Below are positions 11,767 through 23,493 of a stretch of 64,000 nucleotides of DNA, piece by piece. Below the pieces are notes generated by a model that was not told where the DNA came from, did no database searches, and worked only from the letters and a program-made list of their open reading frames with translations. Origin of the DNA: Paramecium sonneborni (lineage: Eukaryota > Ciliophora > Oligohymenophorea > Peniculida > Parameciidae); contig CAJJDN010000009.1 in the NCBI GenBank assembly GCA_905182985.1, positions 379,894 through 443,893 on the forward strand. Reading direction: 5' to 3'. The translations under genes were made by a program, and so were the position numbers. The first letter of the stretch is position 1, and every line of letters begins with the position of its first letter.

Positions 11767-13327
11767 TCAAACGATTTTTTAAATAATAGTTTTAAGTTCA
11801 TTGAAATCATGATATTATTATTAATTTATTAAAAGGGATAGAGCTGATTGCATTAAATTTTTGAAGAGATAAAATGAAAAATCGCGATTTCTATTTTTTA
11901 CTTTTTAAGCCCATGAATCAAAAAGTGATATCGAATCTTATAAGCTCATATTTTAGAATTTATTAATATAATTATTTCTTAGTGTGCCATCTCCTGGAAA
12001 AGTTAAAATTAAATGCATAATTAATGCTCCAAAAGCTGGTGATATATTTTCTCTATTAGTTATAGTTTATTTTTTATTTTAATTGGGATTGAAATCAGTA
12101 ATCAAGACCTATTAAAATCTATAAAATAGTTACTTATAAATCTCCAGTGACAGTAATTGTAACCATAATATTTTCTGGTTTTAAATCGATGACATGAATA
12201 TTTCTTTATTTTAAAAATTCTAATCCTTGCATTATTTATAACATAATATCTTAAATTAATTTGTGTTTTTATTTGCATGACATAGGGTTCATATAAAAAT
12301 AAGCATAGCTAAGTAAATTTTTGGCTTAAGATATATAACGTGGATATGTGCAATATTCAATTTACATAAATAAATATGTTTAATAGTTGAGAATCTCAAG
12401 CCACCAATCATATAATCTAATTATATTAGGATGTGAAAGGGAAGCAAGTATTTTAGCTCTACTTATATATACATCTTTAGCATGAAAAACATTCATAAAT
12501 GATGAGGTTAAAGTAGCAGGTAAATGAATCTATTATATTATTAATTTCAAATATTACTCTCTTTATAAAGTAAATCTAATCATCCATAGGTTTATAGACA
12601 TGAAATAAAGTTTGATGATTTTCAGACTCTTCATTTAATATGAGGAATTCATTTTTGAATTTATTAGTTTTAATAAATTAATGTTTGTAATCTAATTGTA
12701 CATATGGTATCTTGATGATGTTTTCAATTCTAAAAAAATGCATTAAAAATCTAACTCTCTCTTATTTTTAATCAATCACAATCTTTTTAATAATTAAATC
12801 TCTTATGTTCTTGTGGATATAGATAAAAGCAGTGGATTTAATTTAACCAGTGGAAGTAATGAACCCAATATTGATATCTTAATAGAAACAACGAAAAAGT
12901 TGATTTTCTTTGATCTCTATATTAGATTAACAATACAATGAATTCCTATTTAGTTTTAATACTATTAGGGACTAACATTCTTTTAAGTGCCTTACGAATG
13001 ACTTTAGTTATCATAAGAATGTAATGAAAGAATGGATCGTCATAATCACAATTTTGACTTATACTAGAAATGATAAGAACTTGGGTGAATTATAAGAAGT
13101 TGTCTGCAAGTAAGAATTCTTATTTAAGTTTTTAGTTGTCTACCTAGTTTTTTATTTTTGCTATACATTACAAGTGCCACCTTGATTTTATTTTCATCAG
13201 CAATTTGGACAACTTCTTTATAATTTTCTATTTCCACTGCGATTTCTTCAATCACAAGATTACTATTCATAAATTCATAATGCTATTATGATTATGTATG
13301 ATTTACCTCAGAATTATTCTAATACAT
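11767..13327 (-). CDS. Divergent protein kinase, possibly a pseudokinase
   Basis: About 465 residues in six exons. The first 200 residues have no recognised domain. A kinase-like domain follows: the lysine motif YFIKR, then LASLSHPNIIRLYDWW, a catalytic-loop region reading HVIDLKPENIM and a DFG-like DFNP. Compared with active kinases the HRD triplet is V-I-D: the catalytic Asp and the Lys/Asn remain but His and Arg are lost, and DFG reads DFN. No glycine loop or APE motif was found. The family assignment is secure from the DLKPEN block; loss of activity is inference. Introns of 24, 28, 22, 28 and 25 bases were placed; the first (24 bases) is a multiple of three without an in-frame TGA. Confidence 0.7.
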
Positions 13328-13496
13328 AAATATATAAATATATATTTTATTGAAATCTTATTTTTATTTCAAAACTAATTCTGTGTTTTCTATTTACTTT
13401 TTATTATTGTTTATCTATTAAAGAAACTTAAGGATTAATATGTTTTTGTAAAACTATATTAATAAATCAGATTGATTAAATTAAATTTCAATTTAG

Positions 13497-15026
13497 ATGT
13501 CCTTTTAATTGGATAATAGAGCTCTAAACATCAAATTTACTATTTTTGAACACTTTATATTTCCATTCAAATTGAATCCCTAGATTTTAAGTCAAATAAA
13601 TACTTAATATATCTCTTTAGAATAATTTAAAGACCTAGCTCAAAATTATTCAGTTTCTAATATAGATGCTGATATTATTTTTACTTTTTTTTAGTTGGCT
13701 TTAGAAAATTAGCCAATAATAGAACGTAAATTAGTTGATGTCAAATAATTAACTTTATTCTTGTCTTTACAAAATTTTAATCATGCGGGAAGACATTCAA
13801 TATTCGAAAACATCAATATAAACGATGTAAAATATTAAGAAAGATAAAGACAACCAATTAATTCATATTCTCCATTGAATTCTCCAAGAGCAAAAACTAT
13901 GAGAGTTCAATCTTAATAAAATGAATTACAGTAAGTAATATAATTTGTTAAATCAAATATTAAAGATTGGATATCTTTTTTAACAAATAATTAAGATACT
14001 ATAACTAGTCAAGAATTTAACATATTATCAATGATTTTGTATAACGAATAGAAATCTATAAGTTAAATGATTTTTGATCGAACTAATAAATTAGGAAGAG
14101 AGATTGTATCAGAATGGACAATTAAAAATATTTAATGTTAAGAATTTGGTAATAATGTATTATATTTATATAGCATCATCAATCTGTGGTTTTACAAAGT
14201 CTGTTACAATCAAAAATAACATTGAAGGAGATTTAAAAATATCTTAATGTGATGACTCTATGATTTATATTGATTGTTGTGTAAACACATTATCAATATC
14301 TCAATGCACAAATTGTTAAATATTTGTTGGCTCAGTTAAAATGATCACTAGTATCACTTCATGTGAGAAGATAACGGTTTGTGTAGCATCTAATTATATT
14401 AAAATTAGCAATACAATAGATTCAACAATCCATTATTATGGTTCATATTAACCAATCCTTTATGGTGATTGTAGATCTATTATCCTTGCTCCTAATAATT
14501 CAAATACAGAAAAAACACTTTAAAGATTAAGAGAAGCATAAATACCTATAAATAAATAATGTAGAGATAAATACTAGAAACCCTTAATCATTGGATAAAG
14601 TAAGATTGATTGGTCCATTTTACCTATTGATGAATTTAGTAAATTTATTTTACCAGAATCACATTTTGGATGCATAGATTTTCCTTTAATTTTAGAATGT
14701 AATTTTGATATAGATAGAATGAATAAAGAAATTACAGAAAAGAAAATCTTAACTTAATAGATGAATTTTGAAAAGTAACTAATTTTATTTTAAATAAGAG
14801 AATCGTTCTTCCACTATTGGCTCCCCCTGAATACATTAAAGCTGTTTATGATAGATATTAACTATTTGCTACTTTTCAAGCCTAAATCAAGTAATCCAAT
14901 CTGAGAGAAGAAAATCAGAAACTACTTTAGCATGCTATTTAAGGCAATTTTAGAGAATGGTTAGTATCTACAGGAACTATTAAAGGAATTGGTGATCTTG
15001 TCAAATTAATAGATTAAGAATAATGA
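13497..15026 (+). CDS. TBCCD1: TBCC-domain protein, TBCCD1-like
   Basis: About 490 residues, three exons. The middle of the protein is a beta-helical C-CAP/TBCC domain: repeated short strands with cysteines (SISQCTNCQIFVGSVK, TSCEKITVC, STIHYYGSYQPILYGDCRS) and the end PILYGDCRSIILAPNN, as in tubulin cofactor C relatives. The long helical N-terminus (about 150 residues) and the C-terminal helices after the domain fit TBCCD1, a centrosome/basal-body positioning protein, better than TBCC itself or RP2. The introns are about 25 and 26 bases; the second ends AAGAG rather than TAG, needed to keep the frame. It is followed only 24 bases later by the next gene on the same strand. Confidence 0.75.
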
Positions 15027-15050
15027 AATATTTAAAATATTATTTATTAA

Positions 15051-15394
15051 ATGGGTGGTATTTATAAAAGAAAAGGAAATTCTGCAAAAAATAAGTAACA
15101 TCATCGTCTGTTGAAAACCAAATCCTATAAAAGAGCTAATGATTAAATTCATGATGATATTAAACCAGAAAATATATAAAAATGGTAAAATTAACCAATT
15201 GATGAAACTTTACCTGGATTAGGTTAATATTATTGTGTTTCTTGTGCAAGATACTTTGTAAATGAAGAATCAATTAAAAAACATTAAATTAGTAAATAAG
15301 TATTCATCTAAAAATATTAAAGCATAAAAAATAAGAAAAAAGAGTTAAAGAAAAACCATATACTCATATGGAAGCAGAATAAGCTGGAAAATGA
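15051..15394 (+). CDS. BUD20: BUD20/ZNF593-type zinc-finger protein (60S ribosome biogenesis)
   Basis: A short protein of about 106 residues. It shows the family's signature in order: basic N-terminus, the block DQIHDDIKPEN, the sequence QPIDETLPGLGQYYC, a C2H2 zinc finger (CVSCARYF...KKH...H) and the tail KPYTHMEAEQAGK. BUD20/ZNF593 shuttles with pre-60S ribosomal particles. One 23-base intron (GTATTC...TTAAAG) interrupts the finger between its two histidines; removing it restores the family sequence exactly. Length matches the family. Confidence 0.9.
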
Positions 15395-15893
15395 TTATAA
15401 ATATTATTATCATTCATTTTTATTACTCTACTTTAAAATAGTATTTTTGTATTAGTTTTTCTGGGATTGAGAACTTAATTATTTAGACTTTAGCATAAAT
15501 CCTACTAAATTTTAGAACCTAATAAATAAAATTTTCATTTCTCAGTTATTGATCTAGTTTAGCTTTAAACAAAAAGAAACCACTTTGAAATGATATTTTT
15601 ATTCATTTAATAAACTAATTTAAGTATAGGATTGTTCATTATATTATACATTTTCTTAGTTTCATTGAATTTAACATTATAATAATTTATCATAGTTATT
15701 GCTAAACTTCATTTTATTCATTAGGTAATAGTGTAATAGTATTTTACTGATTAATTCATTCATTCATTTAGTGTGTAATTTAATTTAAAGATTCATAGTT
15801 TTTATTTTTTAACTCAAAAGATTTGATCATTTACTTATATAAAATATTAAATTATTTATATAGTCTACCAACAGCTCTCTATCTAATAAAAAT
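15395..15893. other. Intergenic, nothing recognised
   Basis: About 500 bases between convergent genes; no frame with coding character on either strand. Confidence 0.5.
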
Positions 15894-16245
15894 TCACATT
15901 CTTTACTAATGATAATTTAATTCATTTTATTTATAAAATTCAATTTCATCTCTATTGATCTCTAAATCATTTCCATTTTTAGCTCCAACTCTTTCACTAC
16001 TATCATCAGATTTAGGAGTTATATGAATATTCAGTTAATGAGAGGATAATAATTCCTAATTTTGAGTATAAACTTAATTATTACTAAGTTGCTTTTCTTT
16101 ATAATTATAAAAGTTTATCTTAATAAGATTACAATATTTCCTTATTATTATTATAATTTTTAGTTGTTTTTAAATATTTTAAAACTTATTTACAATTCTA
16201 AAATTCACTATTTTATTTTTTTAATAATAAGTGTTCTTTCATCAT
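15894..16245 (-). CDS. Small unknown protein, frame join unresolved
   Basis: Two coding-like pieces: from ATG 16245 a lysine/glutamine-rich stretch of about 55 residues, and a C-terminal piece with TPKSDDSSERVGAKNGND ending at TGA 15894-15896. They lie in different frames and I could not find a proper GT-AG intron of suitable length to join them, so either an intron is unusual or a base is missing. No domain recognised. Confidence 0.35.
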
Positions 16246-16495
16246 TTTAAGAATATAGAGTTTGTTAATAATCTAATCTTTGTTGATTAAATTCTTAAAA
16301 ATAAGTTTCAAATAATTCATGGACCAAAATTCTTATTTAATTATGTAATTCAAACTAATTTATTTTTTGAAGAATTTAATTATTTTTAACTAATGAGTAC
16401 TACATAGATGATATTTATAATGTTGGCTAATCAATTGAGTTAAATAATTCTTAGACTTTTTCTTTTGATTATAACATAAATTAATAATATTAAAA

Positions 16496-17067
16496 ATGTA
16501 AAAGTAGCAACCTTAATTAGAAAAATCAAATTAAAAGCCTCAAATAAAGAAAGCAAATAGTTTTGATGATGAAGATAAATTAGAAGTACATTTAACTATG
16601 AAATTAGATAATAAAATTGGGTTACGGAATAAATGAAGCCTTAAAATTAGACATTTTAGAATACTATAAAGCAAGCAGATAATAATAAGAATTCAAAAAT
16701 CCCGCAGATTTTGTTAAACATAGATTAGATAATAAGTATGGACCGTATTGGTTTGTATTTATGTGGGATCGTAGAGAGGATTTGAATGCTTAATTCAGTT
16801 ATTATAATACAGATGACAAAGTCTTTGAATTTGAAGTATAAGTTAATACTATTTTGTTAAGTAAAATGGATGGCATATGTTAATATATTCTTTCAATCAA
16901 GCACCATAACCTGTAAAATATTAACCTTAATCGAGTGGTTAAACATTGCCATAATTTAATATGTATTTAGTTATATAAATGATAGGCAATAAAATATGCA
17001 ATCTTATGATCATAATTATTACTAATAAGAACAATAATTTAATGGACTATCAAAATGGTAATACTGA
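16496..17067 (+). CDS. Dynein-light-chain (LC8)-like protein
   Basis: About 165 residues in four exons (introns of 22, 26 and 23 bases). After a Gln/Lys-rich N-terminus comes a compact alpha/beta domain: a helix with ALKLDILEYYKAS, the block PADFVKHRLDNKYGPYWF and strands VFMWDRREDL and WHMLIYSFN. The order helix-helix-DxKYxPxWxxxxG strand-strand resembles LC8 light chains (xxEFDKKYNPTWHCIVG type), but the match is distant and the C-terminal Gln-rich tail is extra. Role in the dynein motor is inference. Confidence 0.45.
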
Positions 17068-17168
17068 TTTCTATAATATATAAAAAATAATATGTTTTAA
17101 TAGCTAAAGTGACGTACATCTAGTGTATAAATGAAAAAAGTAAAATAAAAGGAGTGTTAAATAATAAA

Positions 17169-17807
17169 ATGAGATAACCTCCTTTTGAACATTGTTTAGA
17201 TTGTCCATTAATAATAAAATTGATGGATGCCTGTCCTCTTTCACCTTTCTGGCAAATAGTCTAAGAAGAAGGATTAAATGGTTTGACAGATGCATCATTA
17301 CTTTATGAATTATTTATGGTCATTATTTCATTATTGCCTTGGATTTTTGGATTGATACTAGGAATATTATTATTGAAAAGAAGAGACATGAGATCACTGA
17401 TTCGTGCAGGAACTCATTTATGTGCACATATGTATATTATATATATATGAATATATTATAGAACTTGTGATGTAGTCAAAGTAATTTATTTTAAGGAAGA
17501 TAGACCAGATGGTTCATGCTCTTTAAAATATGGACTTCCATCTTGTCATTCAATATTTGCAGGATTATATACAAGTTGGGTTTTAATTGAAATCTTGGTT
17601 ATTGGAATGAAATTAAAAACTAGACATTTAATTGCTGTCATTTCTATGCTTATTGTACCATATTCCAGAATTTATTTAATTTATCATACACTCAAATAAT
17701 GTATTTATGGTTGGACTATTGGATTTATTTTTGCTGTTATGGGTTTAACTTTACATCATCAATGTAAGAAAAGAAGAAAGAATAAATAAGTCAAAGTCAA
17801 ACAATGA
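17169..17807 (+). CDS. DOLPP1: PAP2 phosphatase, dolichyl-diphosphatase-like
   Basis: A membrane enzyme of about 200 residues that would recycle dolichyl diphosphate for N-glycosylation in the ER. It contains the PAP2 motifs: KEDRP, then KYGLPSCHS (family PSxH) and YSRIYLIYHTLKQ. In most PAP2 enzymes the last motif ends in Asp, but dolichyl diphosphatases have Gln there, and the LSPFW block near the N-terminus and the residues after PSxH also fit that subfamily. Several hydrophobic segments surround the motifs. One intron of 30 bases interrupts the gene. The start at 17169 gives the family's length; an upstream ATG at about 17145 is cut by TGA. Confidence 0.75.
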
Positions 17808-17821
17808 TTGTGTATTTGTCA

Positions 17822-18028
17822 TCAATTCCATTTCTTCACCTTTTTTAATTATTGAAATCCTGCAGCTATAAGTGTTTATGCTAATTTATCATCTGCATAT
17901 CTATTTTCCTCAAATTATGTTCTAACTTCCTATATCCATTCATCTCTAACATGATTTGGTGCTATCTTTATATATTCTCTATAAAGTTTTAAGGCTTATG
18001 ATTTCTAAATAAATTATCTTAGATTCAT
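17822..18028 (-). CDS. LYR-motif mitochondrial protein (LYRM2-like)
   Basis: A single-exon gene of 68 codons. The sequence has the Leu-Tyr-Arg motif near the N-terminus (KLYREYIK), followed by a helical pattern (VRDEWIQEVRTQFEEN) and ends AAGFQQLKKVKKWN. Such proteins bind acyl-ACP and help assemble mitochondrial complexes or Fe-S clusters. The layout is closest to LYRM2. It converges with the PAP2 gene: the two stops are only 14 bases apart. Confidence 0.8.
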
Positions 18029-18085
18029 TTATTTATTAATATATATATTTTACATAAAATAATAGATTAATAAGAATAATATAAA

Positions 18086-19555
18086 ATGGAAACAACTTAT
18101 AAATGTTCATTTTGTTAAGCAAATGTCTAAATGAGTCAATAATCATTCCATAAATATTTATGTTTAGATTTTTAAATAACTCATTTTGTTTCAAAGATAA
18201 TTAGATTGGAGAAACACCATAAATTATCTGAAGACAAATGGATATTTATTAATAAATACATTGAATTACTTTATAATCATTATAGAGAAGAAGTGATTTA
18301 AAAAAGTGTATTTATTTCAGAGATATAAAAAGAAGAATGAAATATTATTAAATTATTTATGTTATCATTTTATAGTACAGGACAGTTTCCTAAATCTTTA
18401 GATCCACCTTCTCGTTTTAAGCAAAGATAAGCAAGCAAAGTATTTAATATATCATTTAATATAGGGAGATGGTGAATCATTGTATAAAAGAAACTTTGAA
18501 GATCCTTAAAAACATGATTTTAAATAAAGTGCTCATGCTTTGAATTAAGAATTCCATCACAAATAATACCACAAAATAAATGCTGATTATAAGTATATCT
18601 GTAAATCTAAAATAACAAAGAGAGCGTTTCTTTGATACTATGCACAATACTACAAAGCCATAATAATAAGAAGATAAGTTATTTTATTAAAGTGCAGCAA
18701 GATAACAGAATCTAGAGTAACCTAATCATCTTCACAATTGGAAAATTGTTAAAGAGAGATAGTATGCAGAGTATATAATTACAAATATATTATAGACGAG
18801 TGCAATAACAATCAAAATGTGAGTAAGGAAAACTTGTTAACAAAAATGAATATTAAGTTACTTCATCAGGAAATACTGAATCTAAATCAAATACTTTGGT
18901 TAGATCTAATATGTTTGAAATATCAAAACCTTTATTAAGAATTAACAATGACCTTAAAAGTCAATAATTAATTAAAAATGTACAAATTGTATCTGATGAT
19001 ATACCTGAATGGTGTTCTTCTACAAATAAATATTATACTCCTGAAAATATTGAATAAATTAAAAAGCAAAGGTAATAACAATTAGCTAAAGCTGATATTT
19101 TGGGTAATTTTATTAAAGAACCAAAAAAAGATCCTGAAAATAAAGTTTATTAAGATAATCCATTTGTAGGCTAAAGATATGTAAATAATCTGTTTTATTT
19201 AAGGAACCTAAAAGAATGTGTGTTTTTTATGAAAAACCAGATCATGTGAGAGGACAATAGTGTGCTACTTAAGATTTAAGTAAATCTAAAGTGAATTTAA
19301 CATGGAAAGAAAATGTTTAATCATAAAGATTTGAACCTAAATTACCAGAAACTATCGGTAGATCAGATCAACCTGTTATTAAGACTCTTAATTAAAAAAG
19401 AGATCCTAATTTTCCTAAAGTTGAAAAAATTGGTCAATCAGATGTGTATTTATTTATTATTATATTTTAGTTATAAAAAAATAGAAAAGGATAAACCTAT
19501 TTAATTAAAAATTGGCCATGGTACTCCTTCTACATTGAATCCAGTTAAATATTGA
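18086..19555 (+). CDS. C2HC zinc-finger protein of unknown function
   Basis: It opens METTYKCSFC with a C-x2-C...H-x3-C finger in the first 25 residues, then a long, mostly disordered protein of about 400 residues rich in Lys, Gln and Asn. Clear introns of 28, 25, 23 and 25 bases are present in the second half; the last exon ends STLNPVKY at TGA 19553-19555. Between about 18290 and 18460 two overlapping frames both look partly coding and I could not decide the splice. Function unknown. Confidence 0.6.
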
Positions 19556-19644
19556 CATATTTGTTACATAATTTAATTGTTTAAATCAAAATACTATTTT
19601 TTTTCATTATTATTATAAATTTATTATATATTTTAGGTTTTTAA

Positions 19645-21195
19645 TCAACAAAATTGCAATAATACAATCAAATTAGTTGTTTCTTAAGCCACTCTTTCAT
19701 TTTCATGCACACTAAGATTATTTAATTATTCATATAATTAATTTGGAATTAATTTCAGAATATCTGTTTAATAACGCATATCTTCTATTTATATAATATT
19801 TGATAAAGCTTCAATATAATATAAAATTTATTCCACCTTAAGATTTGCTTAATCTAAAGCTTGTTCAACTACTCCAAAAAATTTCTAATAATAAAAATAT
19901 ATATTATACTATATATGGTTCAGGATTGAATTATTATTGTTCTTAGAGTCTAAATTAGATGTGCTTTTAACAATTAATAAGTTTCTCTAAAACTTTTATT
20001 TTATAATAAGAGGCAAAGTTAGACTAAGCATAATAATCTACAAATTTTTCAAGAAATTCCAAAAGACATCTTTATACATACTTATTCAAAATTTGATCTT
20101 CAATAACACAACATAAATTAGTATAAGTTTTGTAAAAGCATGATATTAGTTTTAATAAGTCTTTTCCTGCTTATTTTTCTAATTTGCAAGATAAATTATA
20201 CATTATTTCCATAATATTATTTTTTCCAATTAATGGAAATAACAATTCAGACATCTTTTTAATACAAATTTTAAGAGTCTATTAAATATATATAATTAAT
20301 AATTTACTTTAAAAATGACAATATATTCAAATTAAGAGAGATCTTATTCAAGATACTCTACAATAATATCAGCAATTGAGTATATTTACTAAAAAAAAGT
20401 GAATTCTTATTCACTTAAACAATTAGCTAAAAGGACTGAACCATAAATAATTTATAAATCTTTAATTTAAATAGCTCTATTAAGGATTTCCATTGTAATA
20501 TTATATTAATCATCAAATTTTAAATTTCTTTTTGCTTGTAAATACAAAGATAAAAATTCAGTAAGAGCCATTAAATAGTCATCAATAGCTAAATCAAATG
20601 CTTAATAAATTATTTATTATAATAATAACTTTTCTTATTGTAGTATATCTAAAAGTTAACTCTCTTGTTCTATTAATAAATTCAATATATTTAATGCATC
20701 AACATGTAATGATTTCCATTCTGTAGATTATAAAATTTTCATTAATTAGAAAAACAAGGCAAGATCAAGTTTTTCTTTTTCATCTGATAGTATTGTTTTA
20801 ACAACTTTTGGATTAACAATAATACAATTTTTCAATAATTAGAGCATCTTATTGAAATGGGATTGATGATTTAATGGTTAAATGAGATAGTATTTAATAT
20901 CAATAATGTATTAAGAGACTTCATAATATGATTCAAATAAATCTTTAGAATCGATCAGATTACAAAGTTCATTTAAGGTTTTATTGGAATCCGATTTAAG
21001 AAATTCTTATAAAGAATCAAGTAAGTTTTAAGTTGAAGGTAGGTTAGAGTCACCTAATCTTTGAATTCCTCTATTTTATCTGAAAAGACTTTCTAATTTA
21101 TTTTTTCTAATATCCATTCTAAATTTTTCTCTTTTCATTTGATTTATACTGACACAGTCATTTGAAATAATATTAATCTGAGGAATGTCTGACAT
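19645..21195 (-). CDS. ARM/HEAT-like repeat protein with basic N-terminus
   Basis: About 500 residues in three exons (introns of 27 and 25 bases). After a start MSDIPQINII the N-terminus is basic (KREKFRMDIRKNKLESLF), reminiscent of an importin-alpha IBB domain, and the remaining 430 residues are continuous amphipathic helices like armadillo repeats. The conserved importin-alpha Trp/Asn ladder is not visible, so importin alpha is only a guess. Its start codon is 43 bases from the stop of the SIS-domain gene upstream on the same strand. Confidence 0.45.
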
Positions 21196-21238
21196 AAATA
21201 ATTATTTAAAAAAAAATTGCGGCAAAAATATTAAAATT

Positions 21239-22852
21239 TCATAATAAAAATAATTTTTTTACTCTTTCAAATGTTTTTAAAACAATAGATTCTCCATAAA
21301 CTAATGTCTTAATTTCTTCAAATAGATTTTCACAGACTAATGCATAAGTAATGTTTTCATTAAGAATATTATTTTATTTCAATAAATATAGTACATATCT
21401 TATTGCTCTATCAATCAATTTATTATTAGTTGGACGAACATAAATCATAATATTACTTTGATATCTTCCAATTCTACCCATTAATAAAGTAGAATGAATA
21501 TTAATAAGACATTTAAGAACAATATTTTATCCTAAAACATCATTAATAGCTTTAATTTTAGAAAAATGTATTCTTTCTAAATTAGGTGATAAAAATTCCC
21601 ATGACATTTCTAAATTATTTTAATCATAAATAATTTTAAATTAATAATGATTTCCTTCAGCATATTTAATTCTTCTTTCTATCTAGTCTTGACTTATATC
21701 ATGAGATAATACTTTAAATATAATAATAAATATACATTTTTCTAATCCCACTTTATGTTAATACTTATGCCAATAATTTGATGATAAAGCCCTAGGTTAT
21801 CTACCATAAAGTAATTATTCCCAAGCATCTAATGAATTTTTATAAACTTCTTGATCAACATCCATCACAAAATAAGACCAACTAGGATTTATAGGATTAT
21901 CTAAGATACTTTCAAATGGATGTAAACTAAAAGTTGGACATCTAAATAATATTAAAAAGTTATACCTTTCAGTTGTGTCAGTTAAGATATTGATAGCAAT
22001 ATTAGGTTTTGATCTATAGAATACATATTCTTTCTTCAAATAACAATCAGCTTCTAATTCTATGAATTTGCTAATAAATTCAAAAGCATCAATAGATTCA
22101 TAATATTGTCTAACATTTTTGATCGAATTAGTAGCATAATCAGTAAAGTTTTCTTGACATAAAATGGCTAATCCAATAGCATAAGTTAAGACAGTTGAAC
22201 ATTACATTCTAGTACTACCAGTAATAGCTTAATGTCCAACAGTAAGATTAATTTTATAAATATCAGGATTGTTGAATACATCTTGACTTCTCTAAACAGT
22301 TAATACTTCATCTGGATTACAATATAAAAAAAATGGTTTTCCAATTTTACTTGCTTCTTAAACAGCTCCAATAACCCAAGGTGTTTCTCCTCCTTCTGTA
22401 GATGATATTAATAAATCTCCTTCTTTAAATCCTAATTCATTTAATTATTATGCTCCAAATTCAGGATGATCTTCAAAATCTTCTACTGATGCTATTATAG
22501 CTACATCTCCACCTGCCATAAAAGATATTACATTAGTTTATTTTGTAATTTATCTATATAGAGTTTCTAATGTTAATGCTAATCTTCCTGTTGATCCACA
22601 ACCACATATGAATACTCTATTACCATTAGACCATGTATCTAAAACCATCTTATTCATTTCTTCCAATTAATCCAATTTATTCATCAATACATCAAATACA
22701 TGCATATCTAAATCTTTCATTCTTTAAATTCCACTTTTTAAATCACTTTTTGCTAATTCAGATAAGCCTACTGTATGTGGATGTGATTATTCTGTTATCA
22801 AGCCACCTAAACTAAATTATCCACTTATTTCTAAGAAATCTTTATAATTCAT
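21239..22852 (-). CDS. Double-SIS-domain protein, GCKR/MurQ (sugar-phosphate) family
   Basis: One exon of about 537 codons. Residues 60-260 are a SIS domain: VFICGCGSTGRLAL (sugar-phosphate loop), LETLYRQ, FMAGGDVAI, ASVEDFEDHPEFG, then ISSTEGGETPWV. These match N-acetylmuramic acid 6-phosphate etherase (MurQ) and its animal relative, the glucokinase regulatory protein. The second half is a more divergent SIS-like domain, so the double-domain length is GCKR-like rather than MurQ-like. The two glutamates that carry the MurQ reaction appear to be kept (in LETLYRQ and ASVEDFED). Whether it is an enzyme or a regulator cannot be told. It lies tail to head with the EF-hand gene. Confidence 0.8.
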
Positions 22853-22882
22853 CAATATTATTTATATTTATATTCATTTTAA

Positions 22883-23409
22883 TCATAATGAATATTTTTT
22901 AAAATTTTCATAACTAACTCCTTTTGGATCTCCTTATGACATTCTATTATATATCGCTAACATATCTGCTTCAGTTAAATGACTATCTTTATAATTCTTC
23001 ATTAAAAATATAAATTCTAAATTTACATTATTATCTTACCTTATTAATTCAAATAACCATCTTTATCTGAATCATGTCTTTTAAATATCTTTTATAGAAA
23101 TCTATCTGTTGTTTCTTCATTTATATATTTCTCAACTGAATTCATTGCATTACAAAATGATTCTTCATTTATTTCATCTTTATAACAATGACTTTTAAAT
23201 GATTAAGTGATTAAATTTTTGAAATTCTGTTTAGCTTCTCCATTTTAATCATTTGGATAAAACAATGAACTTACCATCTCTGCAATTAAATCTATTTTAA
23301 TCCCCAAAGAATCTTATTATTGGAACTCAAATGCTAAAATTCTATAAATCTCCTTATTTGACATAGTCTTTGTTTTATGAGGCTTCTATTTATTTAACTT
23401 AAGATCCAT
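22883..23409 (-). CDS. EF-hand calcium-binding protein
   Basis: About 168 residues in two exons separated by a 23-base intron. One canonical EF-hand loop is seen near residue 120 (DSDKDGYLNQQEF), with all calcium ligands present; the flanking region 85-105 and the tail MSQGDPKGVSYENF look like degenerate second and third hands. Small calcium sensor, partner unknown. The stop lies 31 bases from the start of the SIS-domain gene. Confidence 0.75.
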
Positions 23410-23493
23410 TATTATTTTCAATATATAATAAACAGTTAAAATTATATTAATATATTCTTTTTAACACTTCATTCAAATTAATTTCTTATAGAA

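Noticed and set aside
17169..17807. Loss of the last catalytic Asp (Gln instead) in the PAP2 motif, first read as a dead enzyme
   Set aside because: Dolichyl diphosphatases normally have Gln at this place, so it is a subfamily mark, not a defect.
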